This document shows positions 36,564 to 45,249 of a stretch of DNA of 64,000 nt, piece by piece. The notes under the pieces are model-generated. The model ran no database searches. It saw nothing but the letters and a program-made list of their open reading frames with translations, and had not been told where the DNA came from. The position numbers and the translations under genes are program-made. Source of the DNA: Pedobacter yulinensis (GTDB taxonomy: Bacteria; Bacteroidota; Bacteroidia; Sphingobacteriales; Sphingobacteriaceae). Within the stretch, counting starts at the first letter, position 1. Every line of letters begins with the position of its first letter. Location: positions 1,351,769-1,415,768 of the forward strand of contig NZ_KZ686268.1 of assembly GCF_003029735.1 (NCBI RefSeq), given 5' to 3'.

Positions 36564-36922
36564 GATAGGCTATATTGCAGCTATATTAAGCCTCGGTAAA
36601 CTTTGGAGGCTATTTCGGGATCTGGTGTAATTCATCGAAATCAGCACCATATCTGCCCGGTGCTCTTGCTCTGTTTGCGCGATACAGCTCCAGCCTGGAC
36701 AGGCAATGAGCCGAATAAAATTGTTAGTTGGCTCATGGCTTATAATTGGCAACAAGAAAACTGGCCTGATGTTACTTCACTGTTTAGCCTTAACATCAGA
36801 TGCCCGGCATTTTGCAGAACAACTCGTTTTTTTTCTTGAAGTCCTTTTGCTGCTGAAACGAAAAAATATTAGTTCTTTTACATGGGGGAAATACGTGCTC
36901 AACTTTGCAGAAACCACATACG

Positions 36923-37738
36923 ATGGAAAAAACTGTTCAGGCCTCTGCCAGGTCAATGGTCGTGAGCCAGCGCCAACCCGACGAGTCCAATTCACTTTTT
37001 GTAAAGAATATTTTCGTTTTCCGGCAGGATGCCGGTGCCGGGATCACCACCCTTCCTTTTTTTGCCGACGGTTATCCCGGGCTGGTTTTTCACACCACGC
37101 CCGGCGGACAGTGGGTGCAGCCACAGAACAAACAAATGCCGGCAGCCTATTTATATGGGCAAACGCTGCATCCCATTGAACTGCGCATGGAAGGTGCCTT
37201 TTCGATCATTGCCTTTCAGTTGTACCCCTTTGTGCTGAAAAGTTTTTTTGGCGTAGATCCAGCCAGCCTGAATAACGCCTGTTTCAACCTGCAGGAGTTT
37301 CCCGGCTGGAAAACGGTCGAACCGGACTTATCGGCAACCGGCAATACAGATGAGCACATCAGCCTCATCATGGCATTTTTGCATCGCCTTTTCGGCTCAA
37401 AACGCGAACAGCTCGACCAGGCCGTAATGCGGGCGCTTCAGATCATCCTGGATCGCCAGGCCCAGGTTGCTGTAAGCGAGCTCAGCGAACGTGTGCACCT
37501 GACGGTGCGTACCTTTGAAAGGAAGTTCCTGAAAGAAACCGGGATCAGCGCCAAAGATTTTATGCAGATCATCCGGTTTTCCAAATCGCTCGAGCAGCTT
37601 ACCAGGCGCGGTTACCAGAAACTGACAGATGTCGTTTATGCCAATGGTTATTCGGATCAGTCCCATTTTATCCGCGTCTTCAAGGCCTTTACCGGACAAA
37701 CGCCCAAAAATTTTGCAAGGTCGCTCGACCGGCCCTGA
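36923..37738 (+). CDS. AraC-family transcriptional regulator
   Basis: This is a 271-residue regulator with an N-terminal AraC-type effector part (DUF6597-like: QDAGAGITTLPFFADGYPGLVFHTTPGG, then TLHPIELRMEGAFSIIAFQLYPF) and a C-terminal double helix-turn-helix (about residues 170-265; VAVSELSERVHLTVRTFERKFLKETGISAKDFMQIIRF and VVYANGYSDQSHFIRVFKAFTGQTPKNF). The start is the ATG at 36923; an upstream TTG (36905) is less likely. It precedes an NmrA-like gene by 65 bp in the same direction and probably regulates it and the following DUF1772 gene (inference). Confidence 0.92.
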   Translation: MEKTVQASARSMVVSQRQPDESNSLFVKNIFVFRQDAGAGITTLPFFADGYPGLVFHTTPGGQWVQPQNKQMPAAYLYGQTLHPIELRMEGAFSIIAFQLYPFVLKSFFGVDPASLNNACFNLQEFPGWKTVEPDLSATGNTDEHISLIMAFLHRLFGSKREQLDQAVMRALQIILDRQAQVAVSELSERVHLTVRTFERKFLKETGISAKDFMQIIRFSKSLEQLTRRGYQKLTDVVYANGYSDQSHFIRVFKAFTGQTPKNFARSLDRP

Positions 37739-37776
37739 TTGTCGCGTTCATTCTATTCCCGCCTGTTCCCGTCCTG

Positions 37777-37784
37777 TAGTTTTG
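37777..37784 (+). promoter_or_regulatory. Possible -7 element for the NmrA-like gene
   Basis: The octamer TAGTTTTG fits TAnnTTTG and lies 19 bp before the ATG at 37804. No clear TTTG is present at -33, as expected if an activator such as the adjacent AraC protein is required. Confidence 0.45.
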
Positions 37785-37803
37785 AATTATAAAACTTAAA
37801 GAT

Positions 37804-38637
37804 ATGAACAACAAGATTTTAGTGCTTGGAAGCACCGGAAAAACAGGCAGTCGCGTTTACAACCTTTTGAAAGCCGGCGGCCATACTGCGGTTCCCGCAT
37901 CAAGAAATAGCGACATTCCGTTTGACTGGTACGAGCGCAGCACCTGGGCCGCCAGCCTGGAGGGGATACACAGCGTATACATCACATTTCAGCCCGACCT
38001 TTCCATACCCCAGGCCCTGCCGCTTGTCACAGACTTTGTCAATGAGGCGAAAGCGGCCGGAGTAAGCAAACTTGTGCTCCTCTCAGGCCGGGGTGAGCCC
38101 GAATGTGTGGCTTGCGAAAACGTGATCATCAATTCGGGGCTCGATTATACCATGCTGCGTTGCAGTTTCTTTATGCAAAACTTCAGCGAAGGTTTCTGGG
38201 CAGAAGGCATTGCCGCCGGCGAACTGGTCATCCCCGTTGTACACGCCAAAGAGCCATTTATTGATACAGACGACATTGCCGCCGTGGCGGTAGCCGCCCT
38301 GACCAGCGAGAGCCACAACGGGAAAATTTATGAACTGACCGGCCCAGAGCTGCTGGATTTCAGTCAGACTGTGATGAAGATCGCCGCCGGCTCCGGTCAC
38401 CGCGTTAGCCTGCAACAGGTTAGCATGGACAGTTATGTCGATGCATTGAAAAACCTGATCCCCGACGACTACATAGCCCTGATCCGTTACCTGTTCGAGG
38501 AAGTGCTCGATGGACGAAACGAGTCGGTTACGACAGATGTGGAAAGGGTACTTGGCAGGCCCGCAACAACGTTCGATGCGTTTGTCAGCAAAGCTGCCCG
38601 CAACAAGGCGTGGACATCAAATCTGCAGACAGCATGA
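37804..38637 (+). CDS. NmrA-family NAD(P)-binding protein
   Basis: This 277-residue atypical short-chain dehydrogenase of the NmrA type is close to NAD(P)H:quinone oxidoreductase-like or ergot-biosynthesis-like proteins. The Rossmann motif GSTGKTGSRVYNLL is at residues about 8-20, followed by VYITFQPDLS, LVLLSGRGE, and FMQNFSEGFW. It is cytoplasmic. The Tyr-x3-Lys catalytic motif is lacking, so it may be a redox sensor or reductase with unusual chemistry. It is preceded by the AraC gene and its stop overlaps the start of the DUF1772 gene by 4 bp (ATGA), so the two are coupled. Confidence 0.9.
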   Translation: MNNKILVLGSTGKTGSRVYNLLKAGGHTAVPASRNSDIPFDWYERSTWAASLEGIHSVYITFQPDLSIPQALPLVTDFVNEAKAAGVSKLVLLSGRGEPECVACENVIINSGLDYTMLRCSFFMQNFSEGFWAEGIAAGELVIPVVHAKEPFIDTDDIAAVAVAALTSESHNGKIYELTGPELLDFSQTVMKIAAGSGHRVSLQQVSMDSYVDALKNLIPDDYIALIRYLFEEVLDGRNESVTTDVERVLGRPATTFDAFVSKAARNKAWTSNLQTA

Positions 38638-39131
38638 GCCTGAGCCAGGCATTGTATGCCATCTCCACCATACTGACCGGCCTGGTGGCCGGTCTGTTTT
38701 ATGGTTACCAGTGCTCGGTGATCGGCGGGCTGGGTAACCTCGGGAACCGCGAATACCTGCTGGCATTTAAAAGCATTAACGCCGCTATTCTGAACCCGGT
38801 GTTTTTTCTCAGTTTTATCGGAAGTCTCCTGGTCCTGATCGCAACAACTTTTGTGGCTTACAGGAACCAGAGCCCCGGTTTGCTGCCCTACCTTTGCATG
38901 TCGACCGCCATTTATGCGATCGCTGTGTTCGGGATTACGGCTGCGTGCAACGTACCGCTGAACGAGCAGGTGGCCGCGTTCGATGTGCAAGGCGCGAGCG
39001 AGGCTGAGGTCGCGAAGCTCAGGCTGGCGTTCGAGGCAACCTGGAACAAATGGCACCTGCTGCGAACCATCGCCTCTGTTGCCGCTTTTATTACCTTGGT
39101 GCTCCCGCTTGTTAAACGCATCCAGGTCTGA
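38634..39131 (+). CDS. DUF1772-family membrane protein
   Basis: This is a 165-residue membrane protein with four predicted membrane segments (residues about 5-27, 45-67, 76-98 and 140-160). It has the family pattern LVAGLFYGYQCSVIGGL, then AAILNPVFFLSF, CNVPLNEQ and WNKWHLLRTIASVAAF. Function is unknown for the family; it is often encoded next to NmrA, nitroreductase or anthrone-oxygenase-like genes. The ATG at 38634 overlaps the NmrA stop, and is preferred over an upstream GTG at 38610. Confidence 0.9.
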   Translation: MSLSQALYAISTILTGLVAGLFYGYQCSVIGGLGNLGNREYLLAFKSINAAILNPVFFLSFIGSLLVLIATTFVAYRNQSPGLLPYLCMSTAIYAIAVFGITAACNVPLNEQVAAFDVQGASEAEVAKLRLAFEATWNKWHLLRTIASVAAFITLVLPLVKRIQV

Positions 39132-39188
39132 CTATCCCGGCTAGCGGTTCAAATTCAGCAGCATGCTTTTTTACCGCATTGAACATCG

Positions 39189-39223
39189 AAAAACGGAAAG
39201 GCTGGCAGGTCAGCCTTCCCGTT
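39189..39223 (-). terminator. Terminator after the DHFR-like gene
   Basis: A 12-13-bp stem with one mismatch (arms about 39192-39204 and 39211-39223) is followed on the minus strand by five T. It lies between two convergent genes (DUF1772 and the DHFR-like gene) and may also slow plus-strand transcription. Confidence 0.7.
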
Positions 39224-39239
39224 CCGGTTAAAGGGCTGC

Positions 39240-39899
39240 TCAGCCCCCGGTTTTCCATTTCTCGCGCCGCTCCAGTTCAGCCTGGCTGGGTTCAAGCGGT
39301 ACGTACGAACCGGGATGTACATCGCCGCCGGGCAAATAGGTGGCCATGATTACCCCGGTTGTCGAAATTTTGGCATCGGCAAGCGTCCACTCCTGTACGG
39401 GCGTACCTTCGGCAAACAGCCTTTTTCCTTTACCGAGTGTCAAAGGGTTGGTCCAGATGTGCAGGACATCCACAAGCTGGTTTGCAAATAGAGTCTGAAC
39501 CAGCCTGCTGCTGCCATGTACCAGCAGGTCGGGCCCGTCTTCTTCTTTCAATGCTTTCAGCGCATCCACCACCTTGCTGCCGATCAGGGTTGAGTTTTTC
39601 CAGGACAGCGTCTCAAGCGTGGTCGAGACCACATATTTGTTGGTGCGGTTGAATTTTCTTGCGATCTCGTCGTCGAGGTAAGGCCAGTGCGCTGCAAATA
39701 TCTCGTAGGTTCGGCGTCCCAGCAGGAGATCGAATGGCTCAGACATAATTTTGGCTATCGCCTGGCCGGAAATGGCGTCGGCATAGGTAAATTGCCAGCC
39801 TCCCCATTCAAATCCGCCAGTCCGGTCTTCGTCCGGGCCGCCTGGTGACTGTAATACGCCATCCATCGTCATAAACGTGGTAACAATAATCTTTCTCAT
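39240..39899 (-). CDS. Dihydrofolate reductase-like protein (RibD C-terminal domain)
   Basis: This is a 219-residue cytoplasmic protein of the RibD_C/DHFR-like family that usually binds NADPH; the substrate is unknown and it is not the housekeeping DHFR. Motifs are MRKIIVTTFMTMDGVLQ at the start, LLLGRRTYEIFAAHWP, NKYVVSTTLE, LLVHGSSRLVQTLF and LTLGKGKRLFAEG. The start at 39899 was chosen because it gives the standard MRKI beginning and because the likely -7 element at 39921-39928 would put the earlier Met (39923) upstream of the transcript. A decayed homologue lies at 12576-13032. Confidence 0.9.
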   Translation of the reverse strand: MRKIIVTTFMTMDGVLQSPGGPDEDRTGGFEWGGWQFTYADAISGQAIAKIMSEPFDLLLGRRTYEIFAAHWPYLDDEIARKFNRTNKYVVSTTLETLSWKNSTLIGSKVVDALKALKEEDGPDLLVHGSSRLVQTLFANQLVDVLHIWTNPLTLGKGKRLFAEGTPVQEWTLADAKISTTGVIMATYLPGGDVHPGSYVPLEPSQAELERREKWKTGG

Positions 39900-39920
39900 G
39901 GGACATAGTTTTTGTTGTTC

Positions 39921-39928
39921 CAAACCTA
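39921..39928 (-). promoter_or_regulatory. Possible -7 element for the DHFR-like gene
   Basis: On the minus strand TAGGTTTG (consensus TAnnTTTG) lies 21 bp before the chosen ATG. The -33 region is weak. The remaining gap to the next gene (39929-40354) contains only leader or promoter sequence for the SusC gene; I saw no other gene in it. Confidence 0.45.
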
Positions 39929-40354
39929 CGGCATATCAATGGCCATGACCGGTTAGCTTTGCGACAGGAAAAAGGTGCTTTGCGACAATTTGAAGCGGCC
40001 TGGCAGCAGCCTCAAAGTCTTCCGGATCCGGCATGCTGTCAGCGGTAACGGGGTTCATTTGAACCTGACCCGGTCAAAACGGGTTTTCAATATCTACATG
40101 CCCTGGCCGTTTGGTTGGTTATCAACTTTAAGGAATTGTTAAGGCGAGATAACAAAATCGTTTCGAAAAATGCAGCGTTCGGGGTCCCGGGCAAGGCGCA
40201 TTTAAGGAAATATTTGATCTTCAGAGTCTTGTCGTGTAAAGTTTCAACAACTTTCAAAATGTTTATCAAGCGTTCATTTAATCTGCTCTTAACACAGGCG
40301 TTATCTATAAAAGTCACCTTTGCGGCATTCAAACTAGCATTTAAATACGCACAG

Positions 40355-43300
40355 ATGAAGAGAATTTTACCTGAAACAGCAGGAAGACACAAGCTCCGGC
40401 TATTTGCGAAAGCCCGTACTGCTTTTGTGATCGGACTGCTTGCTTTTACACAAGTGAACCCCCTGCTGGCGGCGATCTCCGCCACGCCGCTGCCGGTACA
40501 GGCGCAGCAAACCGTAACGGTCAGAGGGCGGGTCGTCGACGACGCCGACAACACCGGTATTCCCGGGGTAACCATTATGGATGCCAATAAGAAAGTGTAT
40601 GGTGCGACCAATAATGATGGCGATTTTGCTGTAATTGTTCCCCAGGGCACCACACTTACGTTCAACATGCTGGGTTATACCAGCCTGAGCAGGCTGGCCA
40701 GAGAAAATGCGAGCGGCCTGAGCATCCGGTTAAAGGCATCCAGCAACACGCTCAGCGATGTGGTGGTTACGGCACTTGGCATTAAACGCGAAGAAAGGTC
40801 ACTTGGTTATGCCGCAAACAAGCTCGATAGCAATGAATTCACCAATGCGGTGGCCAGCAACTGGACCGATGCCCTTTCAGGTAAGGTTGCGGGATTAAAT
40901 CTTGTACGCAACAGTGGCCCGGCCGGTTCGAACAAGATCATTCTGCGCGGCGAGAACAACCTGACCGGCGATAACGAAGCGCTGATCGTCATTGACGGCG
41001 TCGTTGCCAGCAGCAGTGCCAGGCGCAGCGCGGCAACCGGTGGCGGTGTTTACGGTACCTCGGGCGATATCATGCCGGCCGATTTTGGCAGCGGCCTGAA
41101 TGACCTGAACCCGGATGATATCGACAATGTAACGGTACTGAAAGGCCCGGCAGCCTCTGCGCTTTACGGACAACGCGGTGCGAACGGCGCCATTATCATC
41201 ACCACCAAGTCTGCAAAGCTGAACAAGAAAAAACTCGGCATCACTTTCACTTCAAACAGCACCTGGGAGGAGGTAAACCGCGGCCCGGAACGCCAGCAGG
41301 AATATGGCGCAGGGGTGTATGGCAATTCTTACTTTTCATATGGTACCAGCCCTGACGGGCCAAGCACAAACGCCACAAGTTCTACCTGGGGCCCACCGTT
41401 CTCGCTCGGCAGCATGTTTTACCAGTTCGACCCGGCTACCAAAGCCAGGGGCGTAGACCGAACGCCATGGATGGCCTACGAAGATCCGGTTAATGCTTTT
41501 TTTGTAACCGGTTACGAGTCTGCCAACTCAGTGAGCCTGGACGGAACCTATAAAAAAGTCGGCCTGCGTTTATCGGCAAGCCATGGTGAAAACGAATGGA
41601 TCGTCCCAAATACCGGACTAGAGCGTACCAATGTGGCGCTCAACGTAAACACAAACCTGACAAAAAAATTATCGGTCAACCTTAAAGCCCAATACAGCAA
41701 CAGAAATAGCGATAACCTGCCTGCAACCGGTTACGGCAATCAATCGCTTATGTACTGGTTTATGTTTGCGCAGCCCAATGTCAATGTAGATTGGTACCGC
41801 GATTACTGGGTTCCCGGCCGTGAGTTCCAGCAATTTGTGAACATTACCACGACGAACCCGGAAAGCCCCTATGCCATCTCTGAGCAGTACCTGAATGGTC
41901 AGCGCAGAAACGGCTGGCTCGGAAATGCATCGGCAACATATAAATTTAGCAAAGAACTGAGCCTCATGCTTCGGGCAACCATGGACCTGAACAAGGACAT
42001 CCGCGAGACCAGGCGCCCGTGGGATGCCTCAGGAAACAAGTTTGCACAGGGCTCATTTCGGGTAGCAAACATTCGCTCGTACGAAATCAATGCCGATTTC
42101 ATGCTGCGCTACGACAAGAAGATCAACAAAAACCTCCGTGTTAACGCCAGTGTGGGCGGCAGCCAGATGCGCAACAGCTACAACCGGCTCGAAACGCGCG
42201 CCGATGGCCTGATTGTGCCCAACCTATATAGCCTGGACAACAACCGCAGTCCGTTGATCTACGCGCCGGATACTGCACGTTACCGCATCAACAGTTTTTA
42301 TGCAACGGCCTCTTTTGATTACCGGAACCTGCTTTACCTGGATCTGACCGCAAGGCAGGACTGGAACAGTACCCTGGCTACCATTACCAGGACCGACAAC
42401 GTCGGCTTTTTTTACCCTTCGGCAAGTCTGGCCTTTATTGCGTCAGATCTCTGGAAGCTGCCAAAGGCAATCAATTATGCCAAACTGCGGGCTTCTATTG
42501 CACAGGTAGGCAGCGGCAGTACCGTTCCGTACAGAACTGAATACAATTACTTGTGGGCTGCAGACGGCATTTATCCCGACGGCGCCCTGAACAATACGCG
42601 CATCTTGCCAAACCCGAACCTGAAGCCGCTCATCACCACGACTGTAGAATTGGGCCTGGACCTGAAACTTTTCAAGGACCGCTTAACGTTCGACCTGGCT
42701 GCTTATGCAGGAAACACCAAAAACCAGATTCTGAACAGGATCGTGGATAAATCTACCGGTTACAATGTCCAGGTCGTGAACATAGGCCGGGTAGACAACA
42801 AAGGCCTCGAACTGGCTGTCAATGGCACACCTGTGAAGACCCGTTCGTTCAGCTGGACCGTGTTCGGAACCTTTACAGCCAACAGAAATAAGATCAAAGA
42901 ACTTGCCGACAGTTCGCTCGTGCTCAGAACCGGTGCCCTGGGCAGCGGACAGGTCGTGGCAAATGTTGGCGGCAGTATGGGCGATATGTATGGCCGCGGT
43001 TACCTGCGGGCGCCTGATGGCCAGATCGTTTACAACCCGACCACAGGCGTTGCACTCGAAAACCCTGAATTGATTTACCTGGGTAACACACTGCCTGATT
43101 TCAGGTTCAGCATGGGCACAGGATTCAGCTACAAGCAGTTCAGCCTGAATGCGTTGTTCGATGCACAGCTAGGTGCAGTAGGCCACTCGCTTACCTTCTC
43201 GAGAATGGCATCGCTGGGCAAACACGTCGTCACCCTTCCCGGTCGTTACAACGGTGTGATCGGCGATGGTGTTGTGCAGAACGCTGACGGAACATACCGC

Positions 43301-43630
43301 AAGAATGACGTGATCGCCACGGATATTGCCGCATATTATGAGTCCATTTACGGCAGCGGGCAGGCAGAAGGAAGCGTGTTCAGAACCGACTACCTCAAAT
43401 TCAGGGAGGCCAGTTTTACGTATGCCTTCAACAAGCGTTTCCTGACCCGGATCGGCTTCAATAAAATGACGCTCGGCGTGTATGGGCGTAACCTCTTTAT
43501 CTGGTCGCCGTGGCCGGCATTTGATCCCGAATTCGGAACCCTGGCCGGCTCTGACATCACACAAGGTTTTGAAACGGGGCAGCTGCCATCAACCCGGACA
43601 TACGGTGTACGCCTGGTCGTTGGCCTTTAA
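40355..43630 (+). CDS. SusC/RagA-family TonB-dependent receptor
   Basis: This is an outer-membrane importer of 1091 residues. The ATG at 40355 was chosen: a long in-frame extension to 40115 precedes it, but only from MKRILPETAGRHKLRL does a normal long signal sequence follow (ending near PVQAQ). A carboxypeptidase-like domain (VTVRGRVVDDADNTGIPGVTI), the SusC box in the variant form VVVTALGIKREERSLGYA, the plug (GENNLTGDNEALIVIDGV, DDIDNVTVLKGPAASALYG) and the barrel follow. There is no STN domain, so it does not use FecR signalling. It heads a unit with SusD, a DUF5689-type lipoprotein and a calcineurin-like phosphoesterase. Confidence 0.95.
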   Translation: MKRILPETAGRHKLRLFAKARTAFVIGLLAFTQVNPLLAAISATPLPVQAQQTVTVRGRVVDDADNTGIPGVTIMDANKKVYGATNNDGDFAVIVPQGTTLTFNMLGYTSLSRLARENASGLSIRLKASSNTLSDVVVTALGIKREERSLGYAANKLDSNEFTNAVASNWTDALSGKVAGLNLVRNSGPAGSNKIILRGENNLTGDNEALIVIDGVVASSSARRSAATGGGVYGTSGDIMPADFGSGLNDLNPDDIDNVTVLKGPAASALYGQRGANGAIIITTKSAKLNKKKLGITFTSNSTWEEVNRGPERQQEYGAGVYGNSYFSYGTSPDGPSTNATSSTWGPPFSLGSMFYQFDPATKARGVDRTPWMAYEDPVNAFFVTGYESANSVSLDGTYKKVGLRLSASHGENEWIVPNTGLERTNVALNVNTNLTKKLSVNLKAQYSNRNSDNLPATGYGNQSLMYWFMFAQPNVNVDWYRDYWVPGREFQQFVNITTTNPESPYAISEQYLNGQRRNGWLGNASATYKFSKELSLMLRATMDLNKDIRETRRPWDASGNKFAQGSFRVANIRSYEINADFMLRYDKKINKNLRVNASVGGSQMRNSYNRLETRADGLIVPNLYSLDNNRSPLIYAPDTARYRINSFYATASFDYRNLLYLDLTARQDWNSTLATITRTDNVGFFYPSASLAFIASDLWKLPKAINYAKLRASIAQVGSGSTVPYRTEYNYLWAADGIYPDGALNNTRILPNPNLKPLITTTVELGLDLKLFKDRLTFDLAAYAGNTKNQILNRIVDKSTGYNVQVVNIGRVDNKGLELAVNGTPVKTRSFSWTVFGTFTANRNKIKELADSSLVLRTGALGSGQVVANVGGSMGDMYGRGYLRAPDGQIVYNPTTGVALENPELIYLGNTLPDFRFSMGTGFSYKQFSLNALFDAQLGAVGHSLTFSRMASLGKHVVTLPGRYNGVIGDGVVQNADGTYRKNDVIATDIAAYYESIYGSGQAEGSVFRTDYLKFREASFTYAFNKRFLTRIGFNKMTLGVYGRNLFIWSPWPAFDPEFGTLAGSDITQGFETGQLPSTRTYGVRLVVGL

Positions 43631-43642
43631 TTTATAGCAATC

Positions 43643-45208
43643 ATGAAAAAATACAACCATATTTTCTTTTACAGCCTGTTAGCGGCCTTCAGTTTCATGA
43701 ACTTCTCGTGTACAAAAGATTTTACCGAGGTGAACAAGGACCCCATCGGCAAACGTACCGCCGAAGCACACCAGTTGCTGGCTCCTGCGCTTGTGAACGT
43801 GCTCAGCACGAATATGATGCGCAACTGGAATTTTAACAACCAGCTCATGCAGGTGACGGTCGAGATCAATGATTCAGAAGGCCGGGTGTTTCGCTACGAT
43901 GTTCGCAGAAATCTTGCCGACTATACCTGGAATAACTGGTATGTGAACCTCACCGATCTGAGAGACATCTATACCATTGCGAGTCAGCCTGAAACATTGA
44001 ATAAATCGTACCAGGGCATTTCCCTCATTACACAAAGCTGGGTGTACTCCCTGCTTACCGATATGTATGGCGATGTTCCTTACTCGCAGGCGAACACCGG
44101 TCGCGACGACAACATGCAGCCCGCGTTCGACAAGCAGAAGGACATTTATACAGACATGTTTGCCAAACTGGAGCAAGCAAACCAGCTGCTGCAGGCAGGT
44201 ACGGCCATCGTGCCGACCAGCGACCCGGTTTTCCAGGGCGACATATCAAAATGGAGAAGGTTCGGCAATTCCCTTTACCTCCGGTTGCTGCTTCGTGTGG
44301 CGGGTAAAGCGGAGGTAGCAGCATCGGCCGTGGCCAAAATCAAACAAATGGTCGATACAGACCCTGCGGCTTACCCGGTTATGGAAAACAACAGCCACAC
44401 GGCAAAGATTCTCTGGAACGGCACCAACAGCAGCACGGCGGTTTATTCCTCACCATTCATGGTCAACATTCGTGCGGTCGACTTCCGGAACATGCCTGTT
44501 GGCGATTTTTTCCTCAGTAAGCTCGTTACCTGGGAAGATCCACGCGTTCAGCCCTCGTTAGGTACCGGTGGTGTACCGCGATTTGGCATAGACCGCGGCG
44601 CCGACGGCTGGGTGGGTATCTCGAGTGGCTATTCGCCGGGTTCGGGCGTTGTAATTCAGACGCACTTCCACTCAGATACTGAAAACAAACTCACCCTGCA
44701 GACCGACCAGCACACGGGCATTATCATGAACAGTGCCGAGGTGGCCTTTATCAAAGCAGAAGCGGCAGCACGTGGCTGGATCAGCGGTCCGGTAGCCAAT
44801 TACTACTATAAAGGAATGGCAGATGCGATCAACTACTGGATGCCCACCTACATTACAAGCCCGACAGATGCCCGCTTCACGGCTTACGTAAACGAAGCCA
44901 ACCTGCAATGGGATCCAGCGCTTCCGCTCGATAACCTGACCTTCGGCAGCAAAAGCCAGCTCGAAATGATCCACATACAAAAGTATTATGCCATGTTCCT
45001 CGTCGATATGCAGCAGTGGTTCGAACACCGGCGCACCGGGCACCCGATCCTGCCGAAAGGGCCAGGCCTGGTAAACGGTCAAAAAATGCCCGCCAGGATG
45101 TTTTACCCGCAGATTACCCAGTCTACCAACCCAACCAGTTATAAGAATGCGGTAGCTGCACAGGGACCTGACGATATCAATACGCTCGTTTGGTGGCAAA
45201 GACCTTAA
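43643..45208 (+). CDS. SusD-like lipoprotein (SusD-like_2 type)
   Basis: This is a lipoprotein of 521 residues that binds the ligand for the adjacent SusC. The lipobox is FSCT with Cys23. It has the SusD-like_2 layout: DFTEVNKDPIGK at the start, LLTDMYGDVPYSQA, KWRRFGNSLYLRLLLRVA, VAFIKAEAAARGW and QKYYAMFLVDMQQWFEHRRTGHPIL near the end. It begins 12 bp after the SusC stop. This subgroup differs from the other two SusD proteins in the window, consistent with a different ligand. Confidence 0.94.
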   Translation: MKKYNHIFFYSLLAAFSFMNFSCTKDFTEVNKDPIGKRTAEAHQLLAPALVNVLSTNMMRNWNFNNQLMQVTVEINDSEGRVFRYDVRRNLADYTWNNWYVNLTDLRDIYTIASQPETLNKSYQGISLITQSWVYSLLTDMYGDVPYSQANTGRDDNMQPAFDKQKDIYTDMFAKLEQANQLLQAGTAIVPTSDPVFQGDISKWRRFGNSLYLRLLLRVAGKAEVAASAVAKIKQMVDTDPAAYPVMENNSHTAKILWNGTNSSTAVYSSPFMVNIRAVDFRNMPVGDFFLSKLVTWEDPRVQPSLGTGGVPRFGIDRGADGWVGISSGYSPGSGVVIQTHFHSDTENKLTLQTDQHTGIIMNSAEVAFIKAEAAARGWISGPVANYYYKGMADAINYWMPTYITSPTDARFTAYVNEANLQWDPALPLDNLTFGSKSQLEMIHIQKYYAMFLVDMQQWFEHRRTGHPILPKGPGLVNGQKMPARMFYPQITQSTNPTSYKNAVAAQGPDDINTLVWWQRP

Positions 45209-45249
45209 TGTCTTCTGATTTTTTGAAACAGAATTAAAATAAACAATCG

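Noticed and set aside
36706..37179. A 157-residue open frame overlapping the AraC start.
   Set aside because: It runs out of frame over the AraC coding region with basic, Cys-rich composition; a shadow frame.
40115..40354. In-frame 80-codon extension upstream of the third SusC gene.
   Set aside because: The signal sequence only begins after the ATG at 40355; the extension looks like promoter and leader.
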